Shown here piece by piece: positions 44,257 to 57,396 of a stretch of 64,000 bases of DNA. The position numbers and the translations under genes were made by a program. The stretch spans positions 247,246 through 311,245 of the forward strand of contig JAAGOF010000300.1 of NCBI GenBank assembly GCA_010645155.1. The letters are read 5' to 3'. The stretch comes from Tigriopus japonicus (Eukaryota; Arthropoda; Copepoda; Harpacticoida; Harpacticidae). How positions within the stretch are numbered: position 1 is the stretch's first letter; every line of letters starts with the position of its first letter. The notes below the pieces were generated by a model. That model ran no database searches. It saw only the letters and a program-made list of their open reading frames with translations, and had not been told where the DNA came from.

Positions 44257-45254
44257 CGGCTTCACGTTGTAGTGATATGGAAAAAATGCAAGTAAAAAAT
44301 AACAATAAAAAACTTCGAATGTAGAAACGGCAGCGTTGGTGCACTATAATAAAATAGCATAGTCTTAAATTATGACTCACAATAGAGTGTCATCTAGTGC
44401 ATTTTAATGACAACAGCTCGCACTTTCAAAGATATGCATATATTTATACATAGCAACAATCATACATCAGTTCCGGACAAACTAAGGTGACTCAAATGTT
44501 CACTTCATAGAGAATGGAAAATCTACCTCTTTTGGTTGAAATAATAGGTAAACTTTCCTAAAGGTTGCGGTGAAATGCTTGAAATGCGAAAAGGAATTTC
44601 ACCCATGATCCTTGCCAAGATTCAGCGAAACTCTGGTAGTTCAATTAGAGTCCCTCCATCCACATGTCAGTAACCACTTTAGTTTATCCAAAACGGTGAA
44701 TGATCGTTGTAATCTGTAAAATCCTTGGTATCATAGAAATGCGAGCTGTTGGCACATGAAATACTCTAGCTATAAGCTAGTCAGAGCAACGTGCAATAGT
44801 TTTTAATCCAACTTTGATTGTGCTAGTAAAAAATCGTTACGATCTTGCATGAAAATAAAAAGATGCAATTTTTTTTGCCAATTTGCAACATCCATACCGA
44901 TTTCCGAAACACGTCGCCCAAAAGAGGCACGAAACCTTCGCAACCTCTCAAACCCTAGCTCATCATCTCATTAATTCCGATGATTTATCGCGATTTGATT
45001 TCATCTTTCATTAGAAGTACACATGCTCTCCACGTCATCCTCACCCATGCCTCTCTCTCTCTGTCTCTCTCTTGCTCTCCCTCTCTCTCAAAAGTTGTTG
45101 AATTTCAATCCATCATCCCCAATCTCAATCTCAACAAAGCGTGAGTTTCATTATCAGCTGATGTGTCTTGCTTGTGTGTGCTGATCTGCGCTTGCTTCTC
45201 CAATCCATCCATCCATCCATCCATCGAGCGTGTTCCCTTCCCCTCGTCCAGATC
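44257..45254. promoter_or_regulatory. Upstream region of adenylate kinase 2
   Basis: AT-rich up to about 45000, then a CT-rich stretch (about 45050-45090) and CCAT repeats (about 45203-45225) just upstream of the ATG. No gene is seen. Confidence 0.4.
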
Positions 45255-46080
45255 ATGGCCCCCAACACTCCTTCCTCCTCCTCGTCCTCCTCCTCCGCTT
45301 CATCCTCTTCCAACGGCGGGATTCGCGCCATTCTCCTGGGTCCTCCGGGTGCCGGCAAAGGCACGCAAGCTCAACGCATGAAGGAGTTCTTCTCGGTGTG
45401 CCATCTGGCCACCGGCGATTTGCTCCGAGCCGAGGTCAAACGCGGCACGCCCCTCGGACAAGAGATTAAGAGCGTCATCGATGCCGGACAGTTGGTCCAA
45501 GACGATCTAGTGTTGCGGATGGTCTCCGAGAACCTGGATTCGCCACGATGTCAGAACGGCTTCTTGCTCGATGGATTTCCCCGGACCGTGGGTCAAGCCG
45601 AGAAATTGGATATCATGCTGGAACAACGCAAACAGCCTCTGGATGGCGTGATTGAGTTTGAAATCGACGATTCGCTTCTGGTGCGACGCATTTGCGGGCG
45701 GTGGTTCCATTTGGCATCGGGACGATCGTATCATGAGGAGTTTGCTCCGCCCAAAACGCCCGGAATCGATGATGTACGTTAAACAGGGATAGGTTGACAG
45801 AGGGAAAGATGATGATGGTGAGGTTGTTGGTGGGTTCATTTTCCAGATGACGGGTGAACCGCTGATTCGACGAGCGGATGACAATCCGGAGACCTTGAAG
45901 AAAAGGTTAGAGGCCTACCATAGACAGACCATGCCTCTGGTCTCGTACTACCAACGCCGCGGTCTTCACCATGGAGTCGATGCCGCTCTGGACTCTAAAA
46001 CTGTGTTCTCAAATATCCGAAGCATCTTTGAGAAGGCGACAGGTATTGAGGCGGGACTAATAGGTGAAATTCTGATGTAA
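45255..46080 (+). CDS. AK2: Adenylate kinase 2
   Basis: It catalyses ATP + AMP to 2 ADP, in animals typically in the mitochondrial intermembrane space. Exons 45255-45773 and 45847-46080 join in phase 0 to 250 aa, a usual AK2 length. Motifs: P-loop [10 protein letters not shown] (residues 29-38), TGDLLRAEV in the AMP-binding region, DGFPRT, and the long LID of AK2 type ([12 protein letters not shown], then [13 protein letters not shown]). The usual AK2 N-terminus is preceded by a 13-residue Ser/Ala run, and no classical cleavable presequence is seen, which is normal for AK2. Confidence 0.96.
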
Positions 46081-47106
46081 GAGTAAAGGAAAGAAGACTC
46101 TTTTGTACTTAAACGTTTTGCTCAGTGTTCAAACAAAAGAGGAACGTGTCCGATTTATTGGAGTAGGAATATGTGTCAAACTTCTTCTATTCATTTAAAT
46201 TTTCTGGATAGGGTGATGGCTGATAAGAAAGTCCATAAAAAGCTAAACAAAAAAAAAAATCTTTGCATCGTCTTTCTTACTGTCATGATGGACGTCCTAG
46301 CCATCCAATCCTAGAAATTAAACGATTAGTATTCGTGCTCTCATTAACGAGACATGTTCCTTTTGTGCTTCAACACGGAGAAAAGCTCAAAGAAAAGTCT
46401 TCTGAGCTTTACTTTTCCGCCAGAATTTCACCTTTTTTCATCCCTTGTCCATTTTTTTAAAGTTTAACTTTGTGTGCTGTAGATTTTTCGCAATCGATAT
46501 CCGCCCAGAGAGCCAAGTTATAGCGCAACCTTGGTTGAATGGCGCACCCCAGAGCATTTCGATGGCATAGCTATTCCCCATCTACCAAACCACTTCCGAT
46601 ATAGACCAAGAAGAAACGAAATCTACCAAGGACGACCTAGTCTCTTGGGAACCAAATGCATTTGGAGGCCAGACTAGTGACGTTTCCAATGCGTGGAAGG
46701 CCGCCCGTGAACTTGCAACTATTTTTTTAAGCTCAAGAATTTGTCGTCCTTAGTCGTGTTTAAATCTTGTTTTGTTTGGCTGTTTTCTCTTGAACGAGTA
46801 ATAAATACATAAAAGCATAATTTGATAGCATCTTTTATGACTCATCCCCAAAAGATTGGGAGGGAGGGCTTTCCCCAACTCAAAAGTTCCATTCATATAC
46901 AATGTTACGGAAGATGAGAACAACGCCGAAGAAGCATCTGAGAACGTTTTCTTGCATTGGGCTTTCTCCATGGGAATTGGCGGATTTGCCAAAAGCTTGA
47001 AACTGGGCCATGCTTTCACTCACACACACGCACGGGAGCTTGCTCAGAATAGATCATTCTTGTCAAGCCATAGGAACTTCACAAACGAAAACACATCTCG
47101 ATCATC
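46081..47106. other. Intergenic region between AK2 and taxilin
   Basis: 3' flank of AK2 and 5' flank of taxilin. AATAAA-like hexamers occur near 46800. No supported gene or repeat family. Confidence 0.5.
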
Positions 47107-49069
47107 ATGGGTGATCTCAAAGAAAAAGAAACCAATGGCATCAAACCGGAAGAGTAAGTATCGTCCAATTGTGATTGTGATTGTTGGGAGAGATGACCCC
47201 ACGTTAATCCGTTTTCCAACAGATCCGATACTACTCCAGCAACACCGGTTCCAGTTGTCAGCAATGAGGAGAGAATCAAGTTGATCTTGGACAAGTTTGA
47301 GGTCAAGACCAAAGTGGACGATAATATGCGATCCGTTTGCTTGGCTCTGGACGAAAGTCTACGCCTTAATGAGAGGTAAATTTGGGTTAAGTCTATAGAT
47401 CGAGGGCATTGATACGTTTCTTAAGGAACAAAAATAAGAAGAAGACGAACTTGTAAGAGAAACAGAATCATTAAGAAGGGTTGTCTCTGCAAAGTAAGAT
47501 GGGATTGATTTTAATTTCATACGAAGTGCAAGAAGACAACTTTTCGCGCATATCTTGCATTTGCCCTTGAAGACAAAATGAGAACAAGTTGGTTTTGAGA
47601 AAAAGTGTAATTGAATCTAATTCAATCAATAATTGTATTTATTTACTTTTGGGACCAATGTAATTGTCAATGACTAAACACTGTTTGAAATTCCCATAGA
47701 AGCAAAAACAGGCCATTTCCATACAAAAATAGATAACAGTATACAGACTATTTTTTTTCTTTCATGAAACTCAGACCAATTCTTACTTAATGTCAAATTA
47801 ATCGCAAGATGCATTCAATTTAAGACAGTTATCAGATACAGTAGGAATAAGTAGACTGGGCATATACCTCATTAACAAAGACGAACAAGGACAGACAACC
47901 CTGTTTGCACTTAAAATATTTAGACAAGTCATATTGGGCAACCCCTAGATACATAAAAATTAACCCTTAAAAGCCGATCAACAAGTGAAAAATCAAGCAC
48001 CTTGTAAAGCCAAGACGTCGCACATCGAAATGTACCCACATCGAAATTTTATCCACAAATGTTCATCAATTATTTGTATGGGTGTTTGAGTCTTGATTCT
48101 GATTTTAAACATACATCTTAATTCACACTTGTAAACGAGTCACAAGCCTTGCCTACCTCTGCCTAAAAAACAATCCAACATTGTTCACATTAATATTAAT
48201 GTTTTGAACGCATTTCAACTGCCAAACAGTCATGCTCTGATTTTTTGCTTTGTAGAATGACAGACGAGACGAACAATCTCTTGGAACAAGTCACAAAACA
48301 GGAGCAAACCAAGGAGACCATGCAAAGACTAGTGGAAGCTCTCAAGACCCAAATTGTGCTCACCAAGGAAGAAGCCGGTCTCAAGCTCATGGAAGAAACC
48401 CAAAAGCGAATCGATTGCTCCCAGAAGTTTCAGGACACCATGACCGAGCTCTCCGGCTTGGTTGGAGCCCGTGGAGAGAGTGATTCCAAACTGCGAGAAG
48501 AGAACCTACTTCTGTCCCAGAAATTGGCCGAACTTTTAGCCCAATTTGAGGCCAAGGAGCAACGCATGTCATCGTTCAGGATTGAGCACGACCTTCAGAT
48601 GAAACTTTTCGAAGCTCAATTGTCCAAGGCCAAGATCGAGAAGGCCGAATTGAACGCGAACTTCACCAAAGAACGCCTCGAACTTCACAAAGCTCTCCTG
48701 GAGGCCCGCAAAATGAACGAGGAGCTTTTGGAACAGAATCGCGAGATCAAGGAGCACATTGAAGATTATCAGAAGCAATACGAAACGCTTCAAGAAGGTT
48801 TGGGCGACAAGTCCGATAATTTCAACAATTTCCGAAAGGAGATGGAACGCTTGGGCAAGAAACTCCGTCAATTCGAGCGAGATACGAGTAACTGGAAAGA
48901 AAAGTTCGAGTCCAGCAATGATCAGGTCAAGAGAATGAACATGACGGCCTTAGATCGCGAGAAAGAGCTCGAGATTGTCAAGAAGAAACTCGGTGCCATG
49001 GAGAAACTCAATCGAGCCCTGCAAAACGAGCGAACCGAGCTCAAAAAACAACTTGAGACCAAATCTTGA
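47107..49069 (+). CDS. Taxilin family coiled-coil protein
   Basis: Taxilins bind syntaxins and the nascent-polypeptide-associated complex and act in vesicle traffic and centrosome adhesion. Exons 47107-47153, 47223-47375 and 48256-49069 join in frame to 337 aa, somewhat shorter than human taxilins. Almost all of exon 3 is heptad-rich coiled coil. Taxilin landmarks are present: KLREENLLLSQKL, FRIEHDLQMKLFEAQL, FNNFRKEMERLGKKL, WKEKFESSN and KLNRALQNERTEL. The N-terminal 65 residues are polar. The start MGDLKEKE is the first ATG of a short leader exon. The gene ends 187 bp from the end of the convergent Shab gene. Confidence 0.9.
47376..48255 (+). other. Taxilin intron 2
   Basis: An 880-bp AT-rich intron; no nested gene or recognised repeat. 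Confidence 0.7.
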
Positions 49070-49256
49070 TTTGACAATGTGGCTTAATCATTTGTAAGAA
49101 CATATTTCTCTTATTTGCGGTTGAAATAGGAAACGTGAGTGAAACCAAATGCGTTTTGTTTTGTTGTGCAGTATGTTTTCCCTCTTCTACAAATCGATAA
49201 TTTCATCACTGTTGGCTGGTCCCTTGAGTGTTTGTTCAATCAATCATGCGAGGATA

Positions 49257-51853
49257 TCATGTGGTAGTATGATTCAAAGCCACTACCGGACTGGTCTCCT
49301 GGAAGGTGAGTGAGGTCCGTGTTCTGGCTGAAGACGATCGATTCCCGCCCATGAGGGATTCTGGAACCAGCGATTTCCGTTTGGACGGGTTTTCTTCCCG
49401 TTTCTCTTTCTTATCGCGTTCCTCTTTCCTCTTGGCGGCCTTTTCCCGTTTGATCTGGTCGTTGTAGAAGTCGGCAAAGTTGTTCACAATAATGGGAATG
49501 GGCAGTGCCATCACAAGCACTCCACTAATAGCGCAAAGAGTCCCTTAAAATGAAGATTTTCTCATAAGTGGTGCATGAATAAGGGCGCAGATTTCTGGCA
49601 AACAAACAAGGGCTTGTAGGCGTCAAAAATTTTAAGTACAAACGCCATGGAAAACAAAAAAGAAATATTTTTCTAGACCAAAACCCATGCTCAGTACATA
49701 ACGTCCTTTGAGGTCAGAATAACTTGCAACTAACGAACACTAAACATGCAACTTTGATTGAAGTCTACTCAACGCCAGTAGAAAAGAAACATCAAATGGC
49801 CTTCTTTAAGCCTCTACGATTCTTACCGACAATTTTTCCCAAGAGCGTTGCAGGTGCAAGATCACCATATCCCACGGTAGTCATGGTGATCAACGCCCAC
49901 CAAGCTGAGGCTGGGATGCTCGTGAAAGCCGTTTCTTCTTCATCCTTTTCGGCGAAGTAGCATAAACTCGAGAAGATGAGCACGCCCATAGCGATGAACA
50001 GGCACAGAAGTCCGAGCTCCCGGAAGCTGTTCTTGAATGTGTAGGCAAAGGCTTGAAGGCCAGTGGAATGACGGGCCAACTTGAACACGCGCAAGATCCG
50101 CCCAATACGGAACACTTGGACCAATCGTCTGATGTTGTCAAAGGACTCGGCATTGGCATTCGACTCGATCAGAAAGATGGAGATAAAGTAAGGCATGATG
50201 GAGAGCACGTCGATGATATTCATGGCTCCTTTGATGAAGGCACACTTTTTGGGCGCTCCTGTAGGGTGGAAGATCAAATGGAGAACATATTTTTTTCTGT
50301 CAGACTTCAAAGAGATTATTCTCTTCTCGTAGAAGATCGACAACGTGATGTGATTTTTTTGCACTGAGGAGGAAAAAGTTAGAAGTACCTACATTGCAAC
50401 AATAAAGTTTTGGGCTTATTAATATCTTCCATCTTTATTGCTCGTATAAATGAAGTCTGCTTGGTAAAAAAAAAAGTTATTTTTTTTCCCTCAAATTATT
50501 TGGGATCTCTTTTGGTTAGGTTCAAGAAAAATATCCTCGGCAATGATTGCTCATAAAGATGCATCAGTGTTATGTTTGAAGCTTGGTAGTGCTAATCATG
50601 GGCTCAAAACTTGCTTGTCAAACTGTGTGCACGTACTAACCTGCAAGTCTGAGTAGATATTCGATAGTGAACCAAGTGATACACACAGCCTCTATCATTG
50701 CCAACTGAGCATTGTCCGTGGGTTCACCATTCTCGTCGACATCAGCAACGCTCGGCATGGTGTTCAAGGTCATCCCGATGGTGGACACCACAATAAACGT
50801 AATGGAGATGACACTGACGATCTACGTACGTACACATACAATCATCAAGTAAGTAGTGTCAACTCCAACGGATTTACCTTCAAACATAACATGTACCTTG
50901 GCTGCAAACGATGTGTGAGGCTTTTCCATGAGATCCCACAAGAACCTTTGGTAACTGACACACCGCCCATCGCCCCATTCCTCGGGTTCCTCTTTCTTGA
51001 GGTTGTTGGCCTCTTTCTTCATTTCGTCCTCAATGTGCTCTCGACGAGTATTGAACTTTTGCTGGCAACACGACTCTAAGTAGTACTCGTCGATTCCCCA
51101 ATACTCGAGATCTTCGCCAAAGGCCATCACACACATCTCGTCCACCACATGGAGTTTATGAGTACGATAGAAGTTCAGAATGGCTTTGAAGGTCCTTGGA
51201 TGTCGATCGAAGAAGTACTCATTGTCCACCAATGAGTACGAGTCGCACACTTCCAGGATCTCCTCGTGGGTTTTGGAGTTCTTCAGTCGACCTAATCGGG
51301 ATTCAGGCAGGAAATTGAGCGTTTTCCACATGACTTCATGCCGTTCTCCGCCCACATTCAGAATGACTCGTTGATGCATGCAACGACTTCGCTCGATCAC
51401 ATAAGGCTCTGGACGGGATTCGAAGGTCGAGGTCCTTCCTGGAGAGCCCAATAACATTTCGTCAAATTCGGGATCGGATCCATCATCGCCTCCACCGGCT
51501 TTGCCTCCGACCTCAATGATCTTGGTGCGACTAATGGCCGTATCTGCCCGAAGTTTGGACTGGTGGAAGCGATCCTCGAGAGCCGCGAGTCTGCGCGAGA
51601 GACGATTGATCCCATTGGACATTTGATTGGTGATTGGAACAATGTTGAAAATGGTCCCAAAGAGCGCCTCGGTTCGGAGGTCATGCTCGAGTTTCTTGAA
51701 ATCAGTCTTGGACATGAGTCGGACCTCCTCCATGGTCACGATGTCCGTGTGTGAAGGATGCTTGCGTAACGTCATCTCGATGGGAGATTGAAAAGGTGTA
51801 CTCTCGGTTGAGGCCATGGACATGAACGAGTCTTTCTCGGCTAACATGGACAT
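49257..51853 (-). CDS. Shab: Shab/Kv2-type voltage-gated potassium channel
   Basis: It conducts delayed-rectifier K+ current in excitable cells. Exons 51853-50897, 50821-50641, 50258-49827 and 49543-49257 join in frame to 618 aa. T1 tetramerisation domain at about residues 163-275 ([34 protein letters not shown]). S1 starts exon 2 (about 319). The S4 voltage sensor lies at about 422-440 with Arg/Lys every third residue ([17 protein letters not shown]). The selectivity filter is TVGYGD (506-511), and the S6 gate is [11 protein letters not shown] with the PIP motif. The LESCCQ and LEKP-like segments and S6 mark it as Kv2 rather than Shaker, Shaw or Shal. The N-terminus before T1 is long (about 160 residues). 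A splice acceptor lies 13 bases upstream of the chosen ATG, so a 5' exon exists and might add coding sequence. Confidence 0.92.
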
Positions 51854-53310
51854 GCCCTTGTTGTGCCTAAACGGTGGACATAAGATACGATTGCGCTTTG
51901 GCCCAATTTCCTCAAACAACTGGCACGGGCCCCAAGCACCCTTCCCCACGAACTCACCAAGTCCCAATGTCTAATTCATAAGTAATAACCACAAGTCGAT
52001 TCGAGCGGTGGAGGAGCCCTTTCCAACAACTCATCGTTATTTCTCAGAGTTCGTTAGACATGGTGAGGACCTCGGTTCTTCAGTGAGTGAGTGTGTTCCT
52101 CACCACACACACATACATACACTGCTATATTCCAAAGCACCTGGACCCTGGCCATCTTTGCAGCTCGTTCCCGACTCACTCTCTAAAGTTTGAAGGGCGC
52201 TATAGTCATTGCAAGGATCGCCTAATTTTGGGACTTCACATTTGAGCTAGAGCGTTCCTTCGTTCGTTCCTACGAAGATGATTTTGGTGTTGGTGGAGAA
52301 GGAGGAGAAAGAGGAGGAGGGAAAGAAGAAAAAGAAAAGAACGAAGGGCCTTTCGAAACAGGTGAACCGGATCTTCTTTCTCTCGCCTGTTCGAAGGCAA
52401 AAAAGGTCCTTAGCAGAGAGAAGGCAGAACGTGAGAGACGAAAGCATGTCAAAACATATTTCAGTATGTGCACTATGTATTCCAGTGTTGGGGGGGGGGC
52501 TATGAGCGGCATAGTCACCGAGTCACAATGAGAAGGCTCCTCCATGCACGAACATACTGCATATCATAGTGTTCATAATATATCCAAACTCCATTCAAGT
52601 AGCGTCGAACTCATACCCAGTCGCTCCCCTCAATGTCTGCCTACCTTCACTCCAAGGGCGTTCTCGACCCCACGAAAAGCAACTCGCTCACTCACTCACG
52701 CACACAATTGTACATGTTTGAATGCATGTAGGACCAAAACCTGCGCCAGTCTTTCGTTCGTTCCCTCGTTTATGGACCCCCAGAGGCCTTTCCTCTCCCT
52801 TAGCTTTTCGTGTGAGCTTGAGCTCACTGCGTCCCTCATAGACTCCTACTGAGAACTTCGGAACACTGAGTTAGCTCGGGTTTCTCTAAGCTCTGATTGA
52901 AGTGAGCGACACATTCCAACTGAGTCTAATTGTAAAAAATATTACTATATTGAGTATTGTGATATGTGCAGGTTGCCTGAAATAACTCTCTCTAGATGAG
53001 CGAATCAATTGAGGTAGATCAATTTGGCAGGGAAATGTGTTTTAATCATTGGTAAAAATAGGATCATGATATTCATAAATGTTTCGGACTAGATTGTTGG
53101 GTTTGGATGGGGATGGATGAAATGCAAGAAATCATCACTCACGCCGTCCCATTTTAAATGTTGTTTAATTTTGTGAGTGAATGCAAGGGTTTGATTTTTC
53201 TTTTGATAATCATCACGGAGAGGTTTTGTTAACATTAGAATAGAAGAAATCGAGAGCGAGAGAAAGAGTGAAAAGTGAATCATAATCGCTTACGTCGTAG
53301 CAGCATAGCT
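51854..53310. promoter_or_regulatory. Region between Shab 5' end and KSR 3' end
   Basis: It contains likely Shab 5' non-coding exon(s), a polypurine tract (about 52297-52342), a G9 run (52490-52498) and AG-rich sequence. The AG acceptor just upstream of the Shab ATG shows that the transcript starts further out. No separate gene is supported. Confidence 0.45.
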
Positions 53311-56300
53311 CTAAAACATGGATTCGGCGGATCGGGATAATTGCACTGGATGGGAAGGACTTCGAGCCAAGGCTCGCTTTTTGGGGATCTTCTCCAATGT
53401 ACTGGACAATTGTGTGAAATCGGGTCGGTCGTCGGGGCGATAAGTCCAACACATCAAAAGAATATCTTTCACGTCACGTGAGTACTGCAAGTTGGCCAAC
53501 GACGGCTTCATGCCCTTGCCCACTTGCCAAATTATGGTTTCCGGCGGTTGATTCTTCCACGGCCATTCTCCAGTGAGCATCTCGTACCACACGGTTCCAA
53601 AGCCAAACACATCACTAGCCTTGGTGAAGGGCAGGTCTTCACCCTCCGTAGGATGAACGCGGAGGGCACGCATGATCTCTGGAGCCAAATAACACAGCCA
53701 TCCTTGAGGAATGCTCATGCTCTCCCTGAAAGCAATGACAAGGGATATTGTAACTACGTAATTGTCTCACTTGCTGTAATTTGCCGTGAGATTGACATTA
53801 TTTACCTGGGGGTCGATCGATTGCCTGCCGTATGTCGTGCACAGAGTCGACGAGCCACATTGACCAGACCAAAGTCGGAAATGATGGCATGACCCTTCTC
53901 GAGGAAAATGTTCTTCGTTTTTAGATCCTTGTGCACGATCCCTCGATGGTGGAGGTAGCCCATTCCTTGAGCGATTTGTTGGGCTACGATTATCACTTTG
54001 TTGAGCGGAAACTTGTCCTTTCGAAGATGTAAGTGAGTGTAGAGGGTGTTCCCTGGAATGGACAAAAACACATTTCAATGATTTAAACGACGCAAGACGG
54101 GTTTCAATGAATGATGGAGAATAGATGGCTTACCTTTGCACAAACTTGTGACGATAGCTAACTTGGGAGGGTTCATGCAAGCTCCCATGAAGAGAATCAA
54201 GTTTTCATGACGCGTTTTCCGAAATGTGGAAACATCCAATCGAAACGCCTCCAAAGTAGCTTCATCCTCCATGTTTTCCATGTCTAAGATTTTGATAGCC
54301 ACATCTCCATGCCAGCTGCCTTGATGGACTGCAAAGAAGAAATGATTTGAGTTGATTTTGATGTTCTTCTAAGATCTCCAAGTGGGAAGATGAGTGCTCC
54401 ATGAAGAGGCTTTCTCGTTCACTGACACCTGCTTGGATGCCTATTGATCAAAGTAGCATTTGCTTGCATTGAAAATGATTAAACGCTACAACTCAACTAT
54501 CGGATGTACAAATTAACTCCCTCATTCAGTCGTATTTGACAAACCATTGAGAAAAGAAGGATGATCCTTTTAAGAGCTACTTATTGATACATTAAACGGA
54601 TGCTTTTCTCATTCAAACATTCACAAAAGCAGCTACGAAGAGGGAACACATTTAGAGTGTGCAATTTCTTATGGGCCCCTCTTATGTAATATTTTTTTCA
54701 CCAATTCTTACACATACAAATAAGGAAGACATCATACCTGTGCTGAACCGTCCGGTGCCAATTCGCTCTAAAATGACCAACTCTTCGTAGGGAATGTCCC
54801 ACTCTCGAATGGAAATGGAGGTTTGCCTTCCCGCATTCCACGTACTCGATCCATCGTCAATGGATGCGGTAGAATCTTGCGAATCTAAGCGATATGCAGT
54901 GCCAGCCGATCCCGAGGAACCTGAAGTACCTGTGAGAGACGACACTGAGAGCAAGCAAATATCATGATATGAATGAAAAAAGTGCATGAAGTCCGTGTGA
55001 AACACTCGTTGGTTGGAATCTTACCCGACAACGTTTTGTCGCTATCACAGGATTTGACCGAGTCAATAATCGAATTCGGGCTTGTCACTTTCGGCGGAGG
55101 TTGGCCCAAGTGATACGACAGAGGATCTTGAGGCCTGAGTCCGTGAGGGGGATCCGGGAAGGTAAACTTATTCCCGCATCGATTCTGATAGATAGTGGCC
55201 GAGTGCGAGCCCGACGATTGCGAGGTCACCACAACAGCGGGTGAACTCGGCGTGGAAGAATTGCAACTGGAGGTATTCGAAGAGGATTCTGGATATGGAT
55301 GTATGATGGCTTGAGAGCCTGCTCCCATCCGCATGGGATGGTCCGTGTGAATGGTTGAAGACGAAGGGTTGTGGATCCGGGGAGGAAGGATTGGCGATCC
55401 GTCTTTCGTGATGCTACGGAAGTAAAAGTCGGCCAAATCGTCCGGAAGACTGCACGACGGAGGCACTCGGGGCTCACAATCACGGTGGCATTTGAACTTA
55501 CACTCTTTGCATTTTAACCCTGAAACGAAAATCAATATCGTTAATTGGTGGATAGGAATCTGAGTTACTTTAAAGGCTAAAAAGAAGCTCTCATTTTGAT
55601 TTCGAAGAATATTTATGGCAAGAAATTTGGAAACCCTACTGAAAATAACAGAAATTTTCAAGCCTTAAGGAAATAATCGGAAAAATCGGAAAAAAATGTC
55701 GAAAAAGTCAAGGAAAAATATATTAAAATTCGTACACTCAAATTCCAGAAGTAGAAAAACAATGTCCGTTAAGCTGAATTAAGGTAAATTTTATGTTTTT
55801 TTTTTTTCTACTGTTTTTTTTTTTCTACTGTTTATAAGTATTGATGAACTAACCCTAGAAACTTACCGTTGAACATGTACTCGGAGCAGAGAGCGCATTT
55901 ACCCGGTTTCAAGGTTTTCTTGAAGATATGCTTGATGGCATGACCCATGCTTCGTGGAGTTCTGGGCGATCGAGGTATGGCGAGGAGTGCATTGGAGTGA
56001 TCGAAACTAGGATCATAAGGATGTGGCGAAGCCACGGGCGATGGTCCCGTGTCCACCGGGTCCTCGATATAGAATGGCGATTCCGTCGTCAGGTGCTTCC
56101 TCCTCGAAGACGTGGAGGACGTCGACGAAGACATTGACGCCGAGGTTAACGACGACGACGAGGGTAACGTCGAATGGGTTCGGTTCTCTCCATTCTCGTC
56201 AATCGTCGCGGGACGGGGTGTGGTGGGCAAGATGGAAGGTTTGTGGTGCATGGACATGGTCAGCTCGCTTCCACTGTTGACCGACGAGCTATTGGTGGTA

Positions 56301-57396
56301 TTTATGATCCGATTGCCGAGTTCGCACTCGTGAGACTTGGACTTGGTCAGCGGATAATCCGACCGGGACGAGCTCGAGGTAATGGAATGTTTCTTGTTGG
56401 GCGGGGGAGTGGTGGGGAACTTTTGGTTTTGAGCTTTATTGTTGAACAAGGTAACCGCCGACCACGGGGGCGTGGTAGGGGGAGTGGCTTTCCTCTCTGG
56501 CCATGGCATCACGGGTGGGGATAAGGTCAGGCCCGGTGAGGGCGGAGGTAGTGAGGAATTACTCGAACTCATAGACGACGAGGCCGAATCTCCGCGGGGC
56601 GGGTAATTCATCACATTGCCACTGTTACCCACCATCGACGCCGTGGGATTGGGCACGAACACATCACTTTTGGGCGACGAGCACTCCGAAGAGAGTCTGG
56701 GCGAGGAAGAAGACGCACTGGTCCACGAGTCCCAATGGAGATCAAGTTTGACCACATCCCCGCCCACGGGTCCACCCGTTCGAGCCAGACCATGGAGGGT
56801 CAAGTGATCGGTGTATTTGCGCAGGTTTTGTAACGCTCGCGAGAGTCGGCGCAAATCTTCATTTCTCTGAGTGACGGATAACTTGGAAGCCGAGGCCAAA
56901 AGTTGGCGGTTCAACTCGGACTCGGTTTGCTCCTTGAGTTGCTCCAAGGAATGCCAACGACTGGAAATGGCATTCTGAGAGTCTTGGGTGATACCCACCA
57001 CACTCAGCCATTTGGACAAGAACGGAAACTTCTTGAGCGTGGGACACGCCTCGTGGTCCTGGGCAGACAACGAAGCTCGAACTGCCAATTGTTGGCTAAA
57101 AAGTTTTACGAGCTTGCCCTCGAGGGTCCGGATCTCTTGTTTGGTGATCTCTGTAAACAAAGAATCCACTATGAACGGCAGGCAATTCCGGCGTCACATG
57201 CACTTCGCTATAAGATCGTACCTGAACCCGCCGAGTAGAGATGTCCAATCGAGGCCGAGGAAGCTCGGAGACGCTCCAAATGATCGGCATTGATCTCGAT
57301 CATATGCTGAACGTTCTCACAATATTGTAGGGATTCGGAAAGCCCAACATGGTTGACTAGAGAACCACGGCTCGATCCACTTCCCAATTGACTCAT
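53311..57396 (-). CDS. ksr: Kinase suppressor of Ras (KSR)
   Basis: KSR is a scaffold and pseudokinase/kinase joining RAF, MEK and ERK. Seven exons (57396-57222, 57150-55867, 55519-55025, 54944-54738, 54328-54134, 54052-53806, 53725-53311) join in frame to 1,005 aa. The N-terminal CA1-like helical region lies at about 1-180. A Ser/Pro-rich section follows. The C1 zinc domain is at about 460-510 (HAIKHIFKKT...CALC, then CKECKFKCHRDC). An FTFP motif near residue 605 fits the FxFP ERK docking site. The kinase domain runs from about 697: glycine loop GTGRFSTG, VAIK with Lys present (mammalian KSR has Arg here), catalytic loop VHKDLKTKN, DFG, and WLCYLAPE. The HKD in place of HRD is a KSR trait. 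Exon 4 has two in-frame acceptors 15 nt apart (54944 and 54929). Confidence 0.94.

Noticed and set aside
43119..44324. Very long frames on both strands across 43.1-44.4 kb
   Set aside because: They are produced by the 10-bp array and by reading through 953 Ns.
56023..56524. Plus-strand frames in 55.9-57.3 kb
   Set aside because: They are antisense shadows of KSR exon 2, whose frame is confirmed by splice phase and homology.
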